A stretch of DNA of 64,000 nucleotides from Actinomadura montaniterrae (GTDB lineage Bacteria; Actinomycetota; Actinomycetes; Streptosporangiales; Streptosporangiaceae): contig NZ_WBMR01000020.1 in the NCBI RefSeq assembly GCF_008923365.1, positions 1 to 64,000 of the forward strand, written 5' to 3'. The notes under the pieces are model-generated. The model saw only the letters and a program-made list of their open reading frames with translations, did not search any database and was not told the DNA's origin. This document shows positions 54,292 to 63,998 of the stretch, in pieces (the stretch's first letter is position 1; each line of letters starts with the position of its first letter). The translations under genes were made by a program, and so were the position numbers.

Positions 54292-55583
54292 CGAGGGCGC
54301 TGCCGATGGGGCGGGGACCGTCCCCGGCGGGCACCGTCCCCGCCGGGCGCCGCGCGGTGGCGGCGCTGACGGCCGTACTGACCGCGGGGCTGGCGGCCGG
54401 CTGCGCGTCGGGCGCGTCGGGGACCCGCGTCGTGAACCTGTACAACGCGCCGCAGGAGAGCATCGGCGCGATCGCCGCGCGCTGCAACCGGGAGGCGCAC
54501 GGCCGGTTCCGGATCGTCGTGAACACCCTGCCGCGCGGCGCCGACGACCAGCGCGAGCAGCTGGTGCGGCGGCTGGCCGCCCGCGACTCGGGCCTGGACG
54601 TCCTCGGGCTCGACGTGACCTGGACCGCGGAGCTCGCGGAGGCAGGCTGGATCCGCGAATGGACGGGCCCGTACGCCGCGGAGGCCCGCAAGGGCACCCT
54701 GCCCGGGCCGCTGTCCACCGCGACCTGGGAGGGCCGCCTGTACGCGGCGCCCTACAACACCAACGTCCAGCTGCTGTGGTACCGCTCGGACCTGATGCCC
54801 CACCCGCCGTCCACCTGGGCGGGGCTGATCAAGGAGTCGGAGCGGCTCGCGGCCGCGGGCAAGCCGCACTACGGGGAGGTCACCGGCGCGCAGTTCGAGG
54901 GGCTCGTCGTCTGGTTCAACAGCCTCGTCGCGTCCGCCGGCGGCCGGATCCTCAGCCCCGACGGGCAGCGGGTCGAGCTCGGCCCGACCGCGCTGACGGC
55001 GCTGCGGACGATGCGGGCGTTCGCCCGGTCCAAGGCCGCCGACCCGTCGATCTCCAACACCAAGGAGGACGACGCCCGGCTGGCCGTGGAGTCCGGACGC
55101 GGCGCCTACGAGATCAACTGGCCGTTCGTGTACGCGTCGATGGCGACCCTGAAGCCCAAGCTGCTGAAGAAGTTCAAGTGGGCGCCCTATCCCGGCATCA
55201 CCGGGCCAGGGCGCGCGCCGCTCGGCGGCGCGAACTTCGCCGTCAGCCGCTACTCCGCGAAACCGGACGCCGCGTTCCAGGCCGCGCTGTGCCTGCGCGA
55301 CCCGGAGAGCCAGCGCACCGCCGCGATCCGCGACGGGCTCCCGCCGGCCGTCGAGTCGGTGTACTGGGCGGCCGGCATGGCGAAGGCGTACCCGATGCGG
55401 CAGGCGATCCTCGACTCCCTCAAGACCGCCGCCGCCCGCCCGCAGACGCCCACGTACCAGAACGTGTCGACGGTGACGGCGGTGCGGCTCTCGCCGCCGT
55501 CGGCCATCGACCCGCCCCGCACGCTGCGCTCGCTGCGGGGGCTGATCGGGGACGCGTTGCAGAGCAAGGGGGTGCTTCCATGA
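54288..55583 (+). CDS. lpqY: LpqY-like trehalose-binding lipoprotein
   Basis: Extracellular solute-binding lipoprotein of 431 residues. The signal peptide ends in LTAGLAAGC with the lipid-bearing Cys39. The mature part follows mycobacterial LpqY closely: [63 protein letters not shown] and [14 protein letters not shown]. LpqY binds trehalose, which is recovered from the outer lipids in mycobacteria. The start is GTG 54288 (GTGA with ndh); ATG 54306 would also leave an intact signal. Permeases and ATPase follow. Confidence 0.88.
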   Translation: MTRALPMGRGPSPAGTVPAGRRAVAALTAVLTAGLAAGCASGASGTRVVNLYNAPQESIGAIAARCNREAHGRFRIVVNTLPRGADDQREQLVRRLAARDSGLDVLGLDVTWTAELAEAGWIREWTGPYAAEARKGTLPGPLSTATWEGRLYAAPYNTNVQLLWYRSDLMPHPPSTWAGLIKESERLAAAGKPHYGEVTGAQFEGLVVWFNSLVASAGGRILSPDGQRVELGPTALTALRTMRAFARSKAADPSISNTKEDDARLAVESGRGAYEINWPFVYASMATLKPKLLKKFKWAPYPGITGPGRAPLGGANFAVSRYSAKPDAAFQAALCLRDPESQRTAAIRDGLPPAVESVYWAAGMAKAYPMRQAILDSLKTAAARPQTPTYQNVSTVTAVRLSPPSAIDPPRTLRSLRGLIGDALQSKGVLP

Positions 55584-56515
55584 ACGAGGAAGTGAGCAGC
55601 ACGGAGGTCGTCCCGGTCCCGGGCCGGGCGGTCGCCGTGCCGAGCGCGAACCGGAGATCGGAGCGGCGGCTCGGCTGGATGCTGTGCGCGCCCGCCGCCG
55701 TGGTGATGCTCGCCGTCACCGGCTGGCCCATCGTCTACTCGGTGCTGCTGTCGCTGCAGCGCTTCGACCTGCGCTTCCCCGCCCGCAAGGCGTGGATCGG
55801 GGTGGACAACTACGCGACGGTGCTCGGCAGCTCGTTCTGGTGGAACGCGTTCGCCGTCACGGTGCTCGTCACCGTCGTCAGCGTCGCGGTGGAGCTGGTC
55901 CTCGGCATGGTGATCGCGCTGGTGATGTACCGGACGATCGTGGGCCGCGGGCTGGTGCGGGCCGTCGTGCTGATCCCGTACGGGATCGTCACCGTCGCCG
56001 CAGCCTACGGCTGGAAGTACGCGTGGACGCCCGGCACCGGGTTCCTGACGCGGCTGCTGCCGGCCGGGTCGGCGCCGCTCACCGACCACTTCCCGGCCAT
56101 CGGGATCATCATCCTCGCGGAGATCTGGAAGACGACCCCGTTCATGGCGCTGCTGCTGATGGCGGGGCTGGCGCTCGTCCCCGAGGACACGCTGAAGGCC
56201 GCGTCGACCGACGGCGCGACCGCCTGGCAGCGGTTCACCCAGATCACGCTGCCGCTGATGAAGCCGGCGATCCTGGCCGCGCTGCTGTTCCGCACGCTGG
56301 ACGCCTTCCGGATCTTCGACGACATCTTCGTGCTCACCAACGGCGCGCAGAACACCGGCTCGGTGTCGCTGATCGCCTACCACAACCTGATCGGCGGGCT
56401 GAACCTCGGCATCGGCTCCACCATGTCGGTGCTGATCTTCGTGACCGTCGCCCTGATCGCGTTCGTGTTCGTCAAGGTGCTCGGCACGAGCGCGCCCGAC
56501 GCGGGGAGGCGCTGA
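55580..56515 (+). CDS. sugA: SugA-like trehalose ABC permease
   Basis: MalF-type permease of 311 residues with six helices and a cytoplasmic N-terminus of 30 residues. The EAA loop, [20 protein letters not shown], which contacts the ATPase, lies near residue 215. The ATG overlaps the lpqY stop (ATGA), and the stop overlaps sugB (TGATG). By homology with LpqY-SugABC it forms half of the trehalose channel. Confidence 0.9.
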   Translation: MNEEVSSTEVVPVPGRAVAVPSANRRSERRLGWMLCAPAAVVMLAVTGWPIVYSVLLSLQRFDLRFPARKAWIGVDNYATVLGSSFWWNAFAVTVLVTVVSVAVELVLGMVIALVMYRTIVGRGLVRAVVLIPYGIVTVAAAYGWKYAWTPGTGFLTRLLPAGSAPLTDHFPAIGIIILAEIWKTTPFMALLLMAGLALVPEDTLKAASTDGATAWQRFTQITLPLMKPAILAALLFRTLDAFRIFDDIFVLTNGAQNTGSVSLIAYHNLIGGLNLGIGSTMSVLIFVTVALIAFVFVKVLGTSAPDAGRR

Positions 56516-57345
56516 TGGACCGCACCGCGGGCGGGATCACCCGCTGGAGCCTGGTCAACCTGCTGGTCCTGCTGTACGCGCTGGTCCCGGTGGTGTGGAT
56601 CGCGTCGCTGTCGTTCAAGGACCCGTCCACCTTCACCGACGGCACGTTCTTCCCGACCAGGTGGACGCTGCGCAACTACAGCGGCATCTTCGACAACGCG
56701 GACTTCGTCCGCGGGCTCGGCAACTCGATCGGCATCGGGCTCGTGTCGACCCTGGTCGCGATCGTGATCGGCACGATGGCCGCGTACGCGGTGGCCCGGC
56801 TGGACTTCCCCGGCAAGCCGCTGGTGCTCGGGCTGTCCCTGCTGATCGCGATGTTCCCGCAGATCTCCCTCGTCACGCCGCTGTTCGAGATCGAGCGGAC
56901 GCTCGGGCTGTTCGACACCTGGCCGGGCCTGATCCTGCCGTACATCACCTTCGCGCTGCCGCTGACCATCTACACCCTGTCGACGTTCTTCAAGGAGATC
57001 CCGTGGGACCTGGAGAAGGCCGCCAAGATGGACGGCGCCACCCCGTTCCAGGCGTTCCGGCGGGTCATCGTCCCGCTGGCCACGCCCGGCGTGGTGACGA
57101 CCGCGATCCTGGCGTTCATCGTGTGCTGGAACGACTTCCTGTTCTCCATCTCGCTGACGTCCTCCAGCCGGGCCCGGACCGCGCCGGCGACGATCTCGTT
57201 CTTCACGGGGTCGTCGCAGTTCGAGAACCCGACCGGGTCGATCGCGGCGGCGGCCATCGTCATCACGGTGCCGATCGTGGTGTTCGTGCTGGTGTTCCAG
57301 CGCCGGATCGTCGCGGGGCTGACGTCCGGCGCGGTGAAGGGGTGA
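56515..57345 (+). CDS. sugB: SugB-like trehalose ABC permease
   Basis: MalG-type permease of 276 residues, six helices. The EAA loop is [22 protein letters not shown] near residue 180; [13 protein letters not shown] and the final [10 protein letters not shown] are typical of the C-terminal MalG group. It starts at ATG 56515 in a TGATG overlap with sugA and is followed after nine bases by the ATPase gene. Confidence 0.9.
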   Translation: MDRTAGGITRWSLVNLLVLLYALVPVVWIASLSFKDPSTFTDGTFFPTRWTLRNYSGIFDNADFVRGLGNSIGIGLVSTLVAIVIGTMAAYAVARLDFPGKPLVLGLSLLIAMFPQISLVTPLFEIERTLGLFDTWPGLILPYITFALPLTIYTLSTFFKEIPWDLEKAAKMDGATPFQAFRRVIVPLATPGVVTTAILAFIVCWNDFLFSISLTSSSRARTAPATISFFTGSSQFENPTGSIAAAAIVITVPIVVFVLVFQRRIVAGLTSGAVKG

Positions 57346-57354
57346 GGCGGCGCG

Positions 57355-58533
57355 ATGGCTGAGATCGTTCTGTCCGGGGTCACCAAGCGCTACCCCGACG
57401 GCACCACCGCGGTGCAGGACCTGGACCTGTCGATCGCCGACCGGGAGTTCATCATCCTGGTCGGCCCGTCCGGCTGCGGGAAGTCCACCACCCTGAACAT
57501 GATCGCCGGGCTGGAGGACATCAGCGAGGGCGAGCTGCTGATCGACGGCCGGCGGGTCAACGACCGGGCGCCCCGCGACCGCGACATCGCGATGGTGTTC
57601 CAGTCCTACGCGCTGTACCCGCACATGACGGTCCGGGAGAACATCGGCTTCCCGCTGAAGCTCGCCCGGATGGACAAGGCGGAGGCCAACGCCAAGATCG
57701 AGGAGGCGGCGCGGATCCTCGCGATCGAGCCGTTCCTGGACCGGCGGCCCGCGCACCTGTCGGGCGGGCAGCGGCAGCGGGTGGCGATGGGCCGCGCGAT
57801 CGTCCGCAACCCCAAGGCGTTCCTGATGGACGAGCCGCTGTCCAACCTGGACGCCAAGCTGCGGGTGCAGATGCGCACGATGATCTCGCGGCTGCAGAAC
57901 CAGCTCGGCACCACCACCGTGTACGTCACCCACGACCAGACCGAGGCGATGACGCTCGGGGACCGGATCGTGCTGATGCGGCGCGGGATCGTCCAGCAGG
58001 TCGGGACGCCCGAGGAGCTGTACGACCATCCGCACAACCTGTTCGTGGCCGGGTTCATCGGCTCGCCGTCGATGAACTTCCTGCCCGCCGACATCTCCGG
58101 CGGCGCGCTGCACTCGGTGCTCGGCGAGATCCCGCTGTCGGACCGGATGCGGCGGGCGCTGGAGGCGCACCACTCGCCGGACCGGGTGGTCATGGGCGTG
58201 CGGCCGGAGGCGTTCGCGGACGCGAGCCTCGACCGCCGCCGCGAGCACGACGCGGGCGAGCTCCGCTTCGGCGGGCGGGTCGAGATCCTGGAGTCGCTCG
58301 GCGCGGAGAAGTTCGCCTACATCGACCTGGAGCCGGGCACGGTGGTCGACTCCGAGCACCTCGCGGACGCGTTCCAGGGCCATTCCCCGGGGCACCGGCA
58401 CGCGCAGATCGTCGCGCGCCTGGACCCGAGGTCGCAGGCGAGCGAGGGCCGCATGCTCGAGCTGGAGTACGACCCGGCCTCGATCCACCTCTTCGAGCCC
58501 GAGACGGGCCTCAACCTGACCGAGCACGTCTGA
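57355..58533 (+). CDS. sugC: SugC-like ABC ATPase (MalK/UgpC family)
   Basis: Cytosolic ATPase of the trehalose importer, 392 residues. Walker [18 protein letters not shown] (near residue 36), Q-loop [12 protein letters not shown], signature [14 protein letters not shown] and Walker [16 protein letters not shown]. From about residue 235 a TOBE-type regulatory domain follows, with MNFLPADI and VMGVRPEAF. The start is ATG 57355. Its TGA lies inside the arm of a palindromic repeat, which may terminate the operon. Confidence 0.93.
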   Translation: MAEIVLSGVTKRYPDGTTAVQDLDLSIADREFIILVGPSGCGKSTTLNMIAGLEDISEGELLIDGRRVNDRAPRDRDIAMVFQSYALYPHMTVRENIGFPLKLARMDKAEANAKIEEAARILAIEPFLDRRPAHLSGGQRQRVAMGRAIVRNPKAFLMDEPLSNLDAKLRVQMRTMISRLQNQLGTTTVYVTHDQTEAMTLGDRIVLMRRGIVQQVGTPEELYDHPHNLFVAGFIGSPSMNFLPADISGGALHSVLGEIPLSDRMRRALEAHHSPDRVVMGVRPEAFADASLDRRREHDAGELRFGGRVEILESLGAEKFAYIDLEPGTVVDSEHLADAFQGHSPGHRHAQIVARLDPRSQASEGRMLELEYDPASIHLFEPETGLNLTEHV

Positions 58534-58618
58534 CCGCCGCCTGGAGCGGAGCTCCAGCGGAGCGGAAGGCGGCGGTCAGACAGCCTTTGCCGGGGGGTGT
58601 GGGGGGTCGCCCCCCACA
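58528..58618 (+). repeat. Palindromic repeat, locus C, enclosing the sugC stop codon
   Basis: GTCTGACCGCCGCC (58528-58541) pairs with GGCGGCGGTCAGAC (58568-58581), 14 bp, around a 26-nt core that is identical to the locus A core at 24 of 26 positions. The sugC TGA (58531-58533) is in the left arm. Next comes a link, CCTTTGCCGGGGGG, and the hairpin TGTGGGGGG-TCG-CCCCCCACA (58598-58618), then AGAGAAGC. It lies between two convergent genes. Confidence 0.88.
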
Positions 58619-58656
58619 GAGAAGCTAACCGCTGCACTGCTACGGCTCAACGCGGT

Positions 58657-60270
58657 TCAGGGGGCCAGGAGGGTGGTCAGGGAGCGGAGGGCCGGGGTGA
58701 GGACGCGGCCTGCGGGGGACGCGTGGGCGAGGGCGGCGCGGGCGGCGTTCGCGCCGCAGCCGCCGTGCACGCCGCCGCCCGGATGCGCGGACGCCGACGC
58801 GAGGTAGAGCCCGGCGACGGGCGTCTCGGCGCGGCCGAGCCCGGGGACGGGACGGAACACCAGCTGCTGGTGGACCATCGCGGTGCCGCCGTTCAGCGCG
58901 CCGTTCACCAGGTTGGCGTCGTGCTCGGCGAACGCGGGCGGGGCGATGACCCGGCGTGCGGCGACGCGGTCGCGGAAGCCGGGGGCGAAACGCTCGATCA
59001 CGTCCTCGACGCGGCGCGCCATGGCGTCCCGCTCGCGCTCGTCCCACGCGCCGGTGATGCCGTCGGGGCCGGCATCGCCCTTCACCTTGTGCGGGACGTG
59101 CGTGTACGCCCACACCGACTCGGTGCCGGCGGGGGAGCGGGCCGGGTCGGCGGTCGTCATCTGGCCGAGCAGCGCGAACGGCTCGGACGGGACGCGGCCG
59201 GTCGCGATCTGGCCGCTGTAGTCGGTCATGGCGTCCATGCCGGGGGACAGGTGGACGGTCCCGGCGCGCGCCGCGTCCGGCGACGTCCACGGGATCGGCC
59301 CCGTCAGCGCCCAGTCGACCTTGAAGGTGGCGTGGTCCCAGGTGAAGCGGCGCATGTCCGCGCGCAGCGAGCCGGGCAGGTCGGACCAGGCGACCAGGCC
59401 GCCGTAGAGCGCGGGCGCCGAGACGTCCGCCAGCACCGCCTTCGCGGCCCGCACCGGCTCGCCGGACGCGGTGCGCACGCCGAGCGCGCGCCCGTCCCGC
59501 ACGATCACCGACGCGACGGGCGCGTCGCAGCGGACCCGCCCGCCGCGCGCCTCAAGGCGGCGCACCAGCGCGGCGGTCAGCTCGCCCGCGCCGCCCTCCG
59601 GCACCGGCCACCCGTGCCGCTGGCCGATCATGGCGAGCAGCCAGCCGAAGATGGATCCGCCCGTGCTCTCCGGGAACATGTCGGTGTGCAGCGCCGACCC
59701 GGCGAGGAGCAGCGGCCCGCCGGGCCCGGCGAACTCCTGCTCGCCGAGGGTCCGGACGGGCGCCAGCAGCGAGCGCAGGACGCGCAGCCCGCCCGCCCGC
59801 CGTGCCGACAACGCCAGCGGCAGCGCGGCCCGGACCGGCGGGAACGGGGTGAACAGGGCGCGCAGCACCGCGTCCCCCATCTCCTCCCACAGCCCCGACA
59901 ACCGCAGCCACGCGTCGCCGTCGCCCGCGCCGAGCGCGTCGAGGCTCGCGGCGGTCGCGCCCGGGTCGCGTTCCAGCAGCGCGCTGCGCCCGTCCGGCAG
60001 CGGGTGGGCCAGCACCGCCGGAGCGTGCTTCCAGCGCAGCCCGTACCGCTCCAGGTCCAGCGCCCTGATCACCGGCGACGCCACGCCCAGCGGGTAGAAC
60101 GCGCTGCACAGGTCGCTGACGTAATCGGGGTGGACGCCCCGGTCGCTGCGCACCGCGCCGCCCGGCTCCGGCTGCGCCTCCAGGACCAGGACGTCCCAGC
60201 CCGCGTCGGCCAGCATGTTGGCCGCCACGAGCCCGTTGGGTCCCGCGCCGACGACCACGGCGTCCGCCAT
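58657..60270 (-). CDS. Phytoene desaturase-like FAD-dependent oxidoreductase
   Basis: Flavoprotein of 537 residues. N-terminal VVVGAGPNGLVAANMLADAG binds FAD; LEAQPEPGGAVRS follows; the C-terminal GLYLASASAHPGGGVHGGCGANAA is the typical carotenoid-desaturase/retinol-saturase ending. No carotenoid genes are nearby, so it may act on another polyunsaturated or isoprenoid substrate. The start is ATG 60270 with GGGAGG upstream. It follows ephD by 64 nt on the same strand. Confidence 0.87.
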   Translation of the reverse strand: MADAVVVGAGPNGLVAANMLADAGWDVLVLEAQPEPGGAVRSDRGVHPDYVSDLCSAFYPLGVASPVIRALDLERYGLRWKHAPAVLAHPLPDGRSALLERDPGATAASLDALGAGDGDAWLRLSGLWEEMGDAVLRALFTPFPPVRAALPLALSARRAGGLRVLRSLLAPVRTLGEQEFAGPGGPLLLAGSALHTDMFPESTGGSIFGWLLAMIGQRHGWPVPEGGAGELTAALVRRLEARGGRVRCDAPVASVIVRDGRALGVRTASGEPVRAAKAVLADVSAPALYGGLVAWSDLPGSLRADMRRFTWDHATFKVDWALTGPIPWTSPDAARAGTVHLSPGMDAMTDYSGQIATGRVPSEPFALLGQMTTADPARSPAGTESVWAYTHVPHKVKGDAGPDGITGAWDERERDAMARRVEDVIERFAPGFRDRVAARRVIAPPAFAEHDANLVNGALNGGTAMVHQQLVFRPVPGLGRAETPVAGLYLASASAHPGGGVHGGCGANAARAALAHASPAGRVLTPALRSLTTLLAP

Positions 60271-60295
60271 CCCGCACCGCCTCCCGGTGATCACC

Positions 60296-60338
60296 CTAGG
60301 GCGTGTGCGGGCGTCCTACCCCGGTGCGGGCGCCCTAG
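60296..60338 (-). repeat. Short direct and inverted repeats around the ephD stop codon
   Basis: GTGCGGGCGTCCTA (60305-60318) is repeated as GTGCGGGCGCCCTA (60324-60337), 13 of 14 alike, and CTAGGGCG (60296-60303) pairs with CGCCCTAG (60331-60338). The ephD TAG lies in the last unit. It may be a weak terminator or the trace of a small duplication. Confidence 0.5.
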
Positions 60339-62125
60339 CCGGCGTTGAAGCGGGCCAGCAGCCGCATCGCGCGCGGCGACAGCCGGGACGTCAGGTAGCT
60401 CAGCCGGGCCTCCGGGGTGACCGGCACGACCGCCCGGTCGTCGCGGACCGCGTTCACGATCTGCTTCGCGACGCCCTCCGGCCCGAAGCCGCGCAGTGCG
60501 TACGCCCGCGCCGCCTTCTCCTGGCTGCGCGCCTGCTCCTCCGCGCCGCGCCCCACGAACCGGGACGTGCGGGTGATGTTGGTGTTGACGATGCCGGGGC
60601 AGATCGCGGTGACGCCGATGCCCTTGCCCTTCAGCTCGGCGCGCAGGCACTCCGACAGCATCAGCACGGCCGCCTTGCTGGTGGCGTAGGCGGGCAGCGT
60701 CCGGGACGGGGTGAACGCGGCGGCCGAGGAGGTGTTGACGATGTGGCCGCCCTGCCCCCGCTCCACCATCTGCGCGGCGAACAGCCGCGACCCGTGCACG
60801 ACGCCCCACAGGTTCACGCCGAGGACCGCGTCCCAGTCGTCCACGGTGTGGTCGAGGAACGACCCGGCCATGCCGATCCCGGCGTTGTTCACCACGACGT
60901 CGGGGACGCCGTGGTCGTGCAGCACGGACTTGGCGAAGTCCTCCATCGCGGCGGCGTCCGACACGTCCACCCCGTACGGGTGCCCGGCCGGGCCGACGAG
61001 CCCGGCGAGCTCCGCGGTGCGCTGCGCGGTGGCGAGGTCGAGGTCGGCGGCGACGACCTCCGCGCCCTGCTCGGCGAACGCGAGCGCGGTGGCGCGGCCG
61101 ATGCCGCTGCCGGCGCCGGTGACGACGACCAGCGAGCCGTCGAACGCGCGGCGGTCCCGGTCGACCCGGGCGCGGCGCAGCGCCCGGGACTCCGAGGCGG
61201 TGAGCGGCCCGCCCTGGACGCCGGTGATGTGCTCGGTGATCCAGCGGGCGACCACGTCGGGATGGCTGCGCGGCACCCAGTGGCCGGCCGCGATCGGGCG
61301 CAGCGACAGGTTCGGCACCCGCGTGCCGAGCCCGCCGACGAGGTGCGGCGACACGAACAGGTCCTTCGTCGGGACGATGACCTGCGTCGGCACGTCGGTG
61401 CGGCGGTCGCGGGGGCGGCGCAGCCGCTGCACCATGTTCGCCCGGTACAGGCCGACGCCGGACGCGCCGTCGCGCGGCATCGTCCGCGCCGGGTGGCCGT
61501 CGCGGGGCGGGACGCCCTCGCCGAGCTCCAGCGCCCGGCTGAACGGCCGGGACAGCCCGGCGAGCCACATCAGCTCGGGCAGGACGGGCGTCTGGAAGAA
61601 GTAGATGTACCAGGACCGGACGCCCTGCCCGGCGGCGCGCTTCAGGTTCGCCGGGGTCGGGCGGGCGAGGTTGCGGCGCGTCCAGTGCGCGACGTGGTCG
61701 AGGCAGGGCCCGGAGATGGAGGTGAAGGAGGCGAACCGCTCCGGCATGGTGCAGGCGGCCTCCCACGACTGGATCGAGCCCCAGTCGTGGCCGACGAGAT
61801 GGACCTTGCGCTCGGGGGCGGTGGCGTCCAGCACCGCCCGCATGTCCGACATCAGGTAGTCGAAGGTGTAGCGCTTGCGCCCGAACGGCCGCGTCGAGGC
61901 GCCCGCGCCGCGCACGTCGTACCGGACGACGTGGTAGCGGGCGGCGAGCCGCGCGGCGACCTCGTCCCACACCGCGTGGGTGTCGGGGTAGCCGTGCATG
62001 AGCAGGACGGTCGGCCGGGACGGGTCGCCCTGCTCGTAGACGGCCAGGTCGACGCCGTCGCCGCGGACCCGGCGGCGCCGCACCGGTGCCGCGGGGGCGG
62101 CGCCCGGGGTGATGGTCTGCGTCAT
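60335..62125 (-). CDS. ephD: EphD-like fusion: epoxide hydrolase-type domain plus short-chain dehydrogenase
   Basis: Bifunctional protein of 596 residues, close in length to mycobacterial EphD (about 592). Residues about 20-305 form an alpha/beta hydrolase of the epoxide-hydrolase group: LMHGYPDTH, nucleophile Asp114 in VGHDWGS and His282 in AAGHWVPRSHPD. From about residue 330 comes an SDR: TGAGSGIGRA, NNAGIG, SSAAAF and YATSK with Tyr480 and Lys484. EphD is linked to mycolate or other lipid epoxide metabolism in mycobacteria; the substrate here is unknown. The ATG overlaps the M24 peptidase stop (ATGA). Confidence 0.9.
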   Translation of the reverse strand: MTQTITPGAAPAAPVRRRRVRGDGVDLAVYEQGDPSRPTVLLMHGYPDTHAVWDEVAARLAARYHVVRYDVRGAGASTRPFGRKRYTFDYLMSDMRAVLDATAPERKVHLVGHDWGSIQSWEAACTMPERFASFTSISGPCLDHVAHWTRRNLARPTPANLKRAAGQGVRSWYIYFFQTPVLPELMWLAGLSRPFSRALELGEGVPPRDGHPARTMPRDGASGVGLYRANMVQRLRRPRDRRTDVPTQVIVPTKDLFVSPHLVGGLGTRVPNLSLRPIAAGHWVPRSHPDVVARWITEHITGVQGGPLTASESRALRRARVDRDRRAFDGSLVVVTGAGSGIGRATALAFAEQGAEVVAADLDLATAQRTAELAGLVGPAGHPYGVDVSDAAAMEDFAKSVLHDHGVPDVVVNNAGIGMAGSFLDHTVDDWDAVLGVNLWGVVHGSRLFAAQMVERGQGGHIVNTSSAAAFTPSRTLPAYATSKAAVLMLSECLRAELKGKGIGVTAICPGIVNTNITRTSRFVGRGAEEQARSQEKAARAYALRGFGPEGVAKQIVNAVRDDRAVVPVTPEARLSYLTSRLSPRAMRLLARFNAG

Positions 62126-62964
62126 TGCGCCTCCCGTCGTGCCCACCGGTGCACGTGGGGCAGGTCGTCGTCGAGCCAGTACGCGTCGTCCTCGGTGACC
62201 ACGAGGATCTCCTCGAACTTCACGCCGACGCCGCGGAAGCCGATGTGCGGTTCCACCGCCCACAGCCCGGGCGTCGGGGGGTGCTGGGACTGCGCGGCCC
62301 CGTTCCAGAGCGGGGAGCGGCCCTCGAGGCGCTCCTTGACCAGTTCGCGGCCGATCGTCTGGAGGAACCGTACACCGAACGGGAATCCGACGCGCTTGGG
62401 AAGGATGCCGCCGATGATCCCGACCTGGTGGCCGATGACCCGTCCGGGGTACTTGGCGTGCCGGTTCTGGTAGCCCTGCCGCTCGATCAGCGCGTCGACC
62501 TCGGCGTAGATGTCGGCGAACGTGCGGCGCTCGCGGACGAGCCGGAGGATGAGGTCGCGGTATCCGGCGAGGTCGGCGTCGAGCCGCTCCCAGATCCGGT
62601 TCTCGCCGAGGACGCCGCCGTAGCCGATGTCGGCGGAGTAGCCGTCGCGGACGGGCGCCATGTCGAGGATGTAGGGCATGCCCTCCTCGAGCCGCGCCGC
62701 GCTGGGGAGGAACTGGGTGGGGATCTTGAAGCCCCGGAAGGCCGACCGGTCGCCGAACCAGGCGAAGGGGGTGTGCAGCCAGTCGTCGACGCCGTGCCCG
62801 CGCAGCCAGCGGCGCATCCGGCGGCACGCCTCGCGCTCGGTCACGCCCGGTTCGAGGGTGGCGGCGACCTCGTCGGCGCACCGGTAGCACAGGCGCTGGA
62901 CGTCGCGGAATCGCTCGAGCTCCGCCTCATCGTGGGTGCGGGCGAGCGTCACATTATTGGACAC
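62122..62964 (-). CDS. M24-family metallopeptidase (Xaa-Pro aminopeptidase-like)
   Basis: Protein of 280 residues with a single pita-bread domain. The five metal ligands can be read: Asp101 in YILDMAPVRDG, Asp112 in YSADIGYGG, His179 in RVIGHQVG, Glu238 in WAVEPHIG and Glu251/252 in VKFEEILVV. No N-terminal prolidase domain is present. A creatinase-like hydrolase is also possible. I start at GTG 62964, just after a good promoter. It is coupled to ephD, so the peptide or amide substrate may be tied to the same lipid pathway. Confidence 0.8.
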   Translation of the reverse strand: MSNNVTLARTHDEAELERFRDVQRLCYRCADEVAATLEPGVTEREACRRMRRWLRGHGVDDWLHTPFAWFGDRSAFRGFKIPTQFLPSAARLEEGMPYILDMAPVRDGYSADIGYGGVLGENRIWERLDADLAGYRDLILRLVRERRTFADIYAEVDALIERQGYQNRHAKYPGRVIGHQVGIIGGILPKRVGFPFGVRFLQTIGRELVKERLEGRSPLWNGAAQSQHPPTPGLWAVEPHIGFRGVGVKFEEILVVTEDDAYWLDDDLPHVHRWARREAQ

Positions 62965-62970
62965 GGTGTT

Positions 62971-63000
62971 AATTAACCGCGCGATTTGAACCTCGGTCAA
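62971..63000 (-). promoter_or_regulatory. Promoter of the M24-ephD operon
   Basis: On the minus strand TTGACC (63000-62995) and TTAATT (62976-62971) are 18 bp apart, and the GTG start follows six bases after, so the mRNA is probably leaderless. The -10 overlaps a small dyad, GGTTAATTAAC-ACC, that might be a TetR-type operator. Confidence 0.6.
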
Positions 63001-63036
63001 GGGGGGCGCGCGTGACGCTCGCCACCCGGCACGCGC

Positions 63037-63069
63037 GAGGGCCCGTACGGCGCGGCGGTACGGGCCCTC
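63037..63069 (-). terminator. Terminator of the metal-dependent hydrolase gene
   Basis: GAGGGCCCGTAC (63037-63048) and GTACGGGCCCTC (63058-63069) form a perfect 12-bp stem with a nine-base loop, about 70 nt after the stop of the 63138-63998 gene. Confidence 0.8.
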
Positions 63070-63137
63070 AGGGGGAGGTCTCCGGGGAGCCTCCGGTCGC
63101 GATGTCCGGACGAGCGGACCGGGTCGTCGGACCCGGC

Positions 63138-63998
63138 CTAGTACGGGTCGTAGCCCGCGGCCTGCGCGGCGGGGGACTGCTTCAGGTACTCCAGCGCGCG
63201 CGGCGTCGAGCAGACCTTGGACGGGTGGTGGTTGGGCTTGAGGTAGACGGGCGCCTCGCCCAGCAGCAGCTTGAAGATGCCGGGCACGTGCCCCCGCCGC
63301 ACCGACCGGCGGTAGGCGCGCACGACCCGCAGCGGCGTGACCCGCTTCGTCACCGTCGGGTCCTGCTTCATCAGGTAGAGCGAGCCGCCGATCAGCGCCC
63401 AGTAGAGGAAGAACAGCGACACCACCCAGGCCGCGACCCGGGTCGGGTAGCGCCCGCCCATCGCCTTGTAGACGTCGAAGACCACCGACCGGTGCTCGAC
63501 CTCCTCGGCGCCGTGCCAGCGCAGCAGGTCCAGCATCGTCGGGTCGACCCCGGCCTTCTCCAGCCGGTCGTTGTCCATGATCCACTGGCCGAGCACGGCG
63601 GTGTAGTGCTCGATCGAGGCGACCGCCGCCAGCTCGAACCGCAGCCGGCGCCGCCAGGCCCGCGGGTTCCTCTCCTTCAGCGCCGCCATCTGCGCGGGCC
63701 GGTCCGCGTTGCCCTTGGCCGCCGCGTCGGTGATCTTGGAGACGTCGATCCCGTTCGTCTCCAGGATCTGGTCGAGGACGCCCTGGTGCGAGCGGGCGTG
63801 CACCATCTCCTGGCCGATGAACCCCTTGATCTCCTCCAGCAGCCGCTCGTCCCTGATGTGCGGGCGGGCGTCCTTGACGCACTGGATGAACCACTTCTCG
63901 CCCTCCGGCAGGACGATGTGGAAGGAGTTGATGATGTGGGTGGCGAGCGGGTCGCCGGGGACCCAGTGCAGGGGAGTGGCCGACCAGTCGAAGGACAC
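63138..63998 (-). CDS. Predicted metal-dependent hydrolase (ferritin-like fold)
   Basis: Protein of at least 286 residues with the pattern of the predicted metal-dependent hydrolases PF10118: acidic/His pairs in FIGQEMVHARSHQG, VASIEHYTAVLG and WHGAEEVEHRSVVFD look like a di-metal site of a four-helix bundle. A hydrophobic segment, AAWVVSLFFLYWALIGGSLYLM, lies near residue 195. The function is unknown. GTG 63998 is only two bases from the window edge, so the true start may lie beyond it. Confidence 0.75.
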   Translation of the reverse strand: MSFDWSATPLHWVPGDPLATHIINSFHIVLPEGEKWFIQCVKDARPHIRDERLLEEIKGFIGQEMVHARSHQGVLDQILETNGIDVSKITDAAAKGNADRPAQMAALKERNPRAWRRRLRFELAAVASIEHYTAVLGQWIMDNDRLEKAGVDPTMLDLLRWHGAEEVEHRSVVFDVYKAMGGRYPTRVAAWVVSLFFLYWALIGGSLYLMKQDPTVTKRVTPLRVVRAYRRSVRRGHVPGIFKLLLGEAPVYLKPNHHPSKVCSTPRALEYLKQSPAAQAAGYDPY

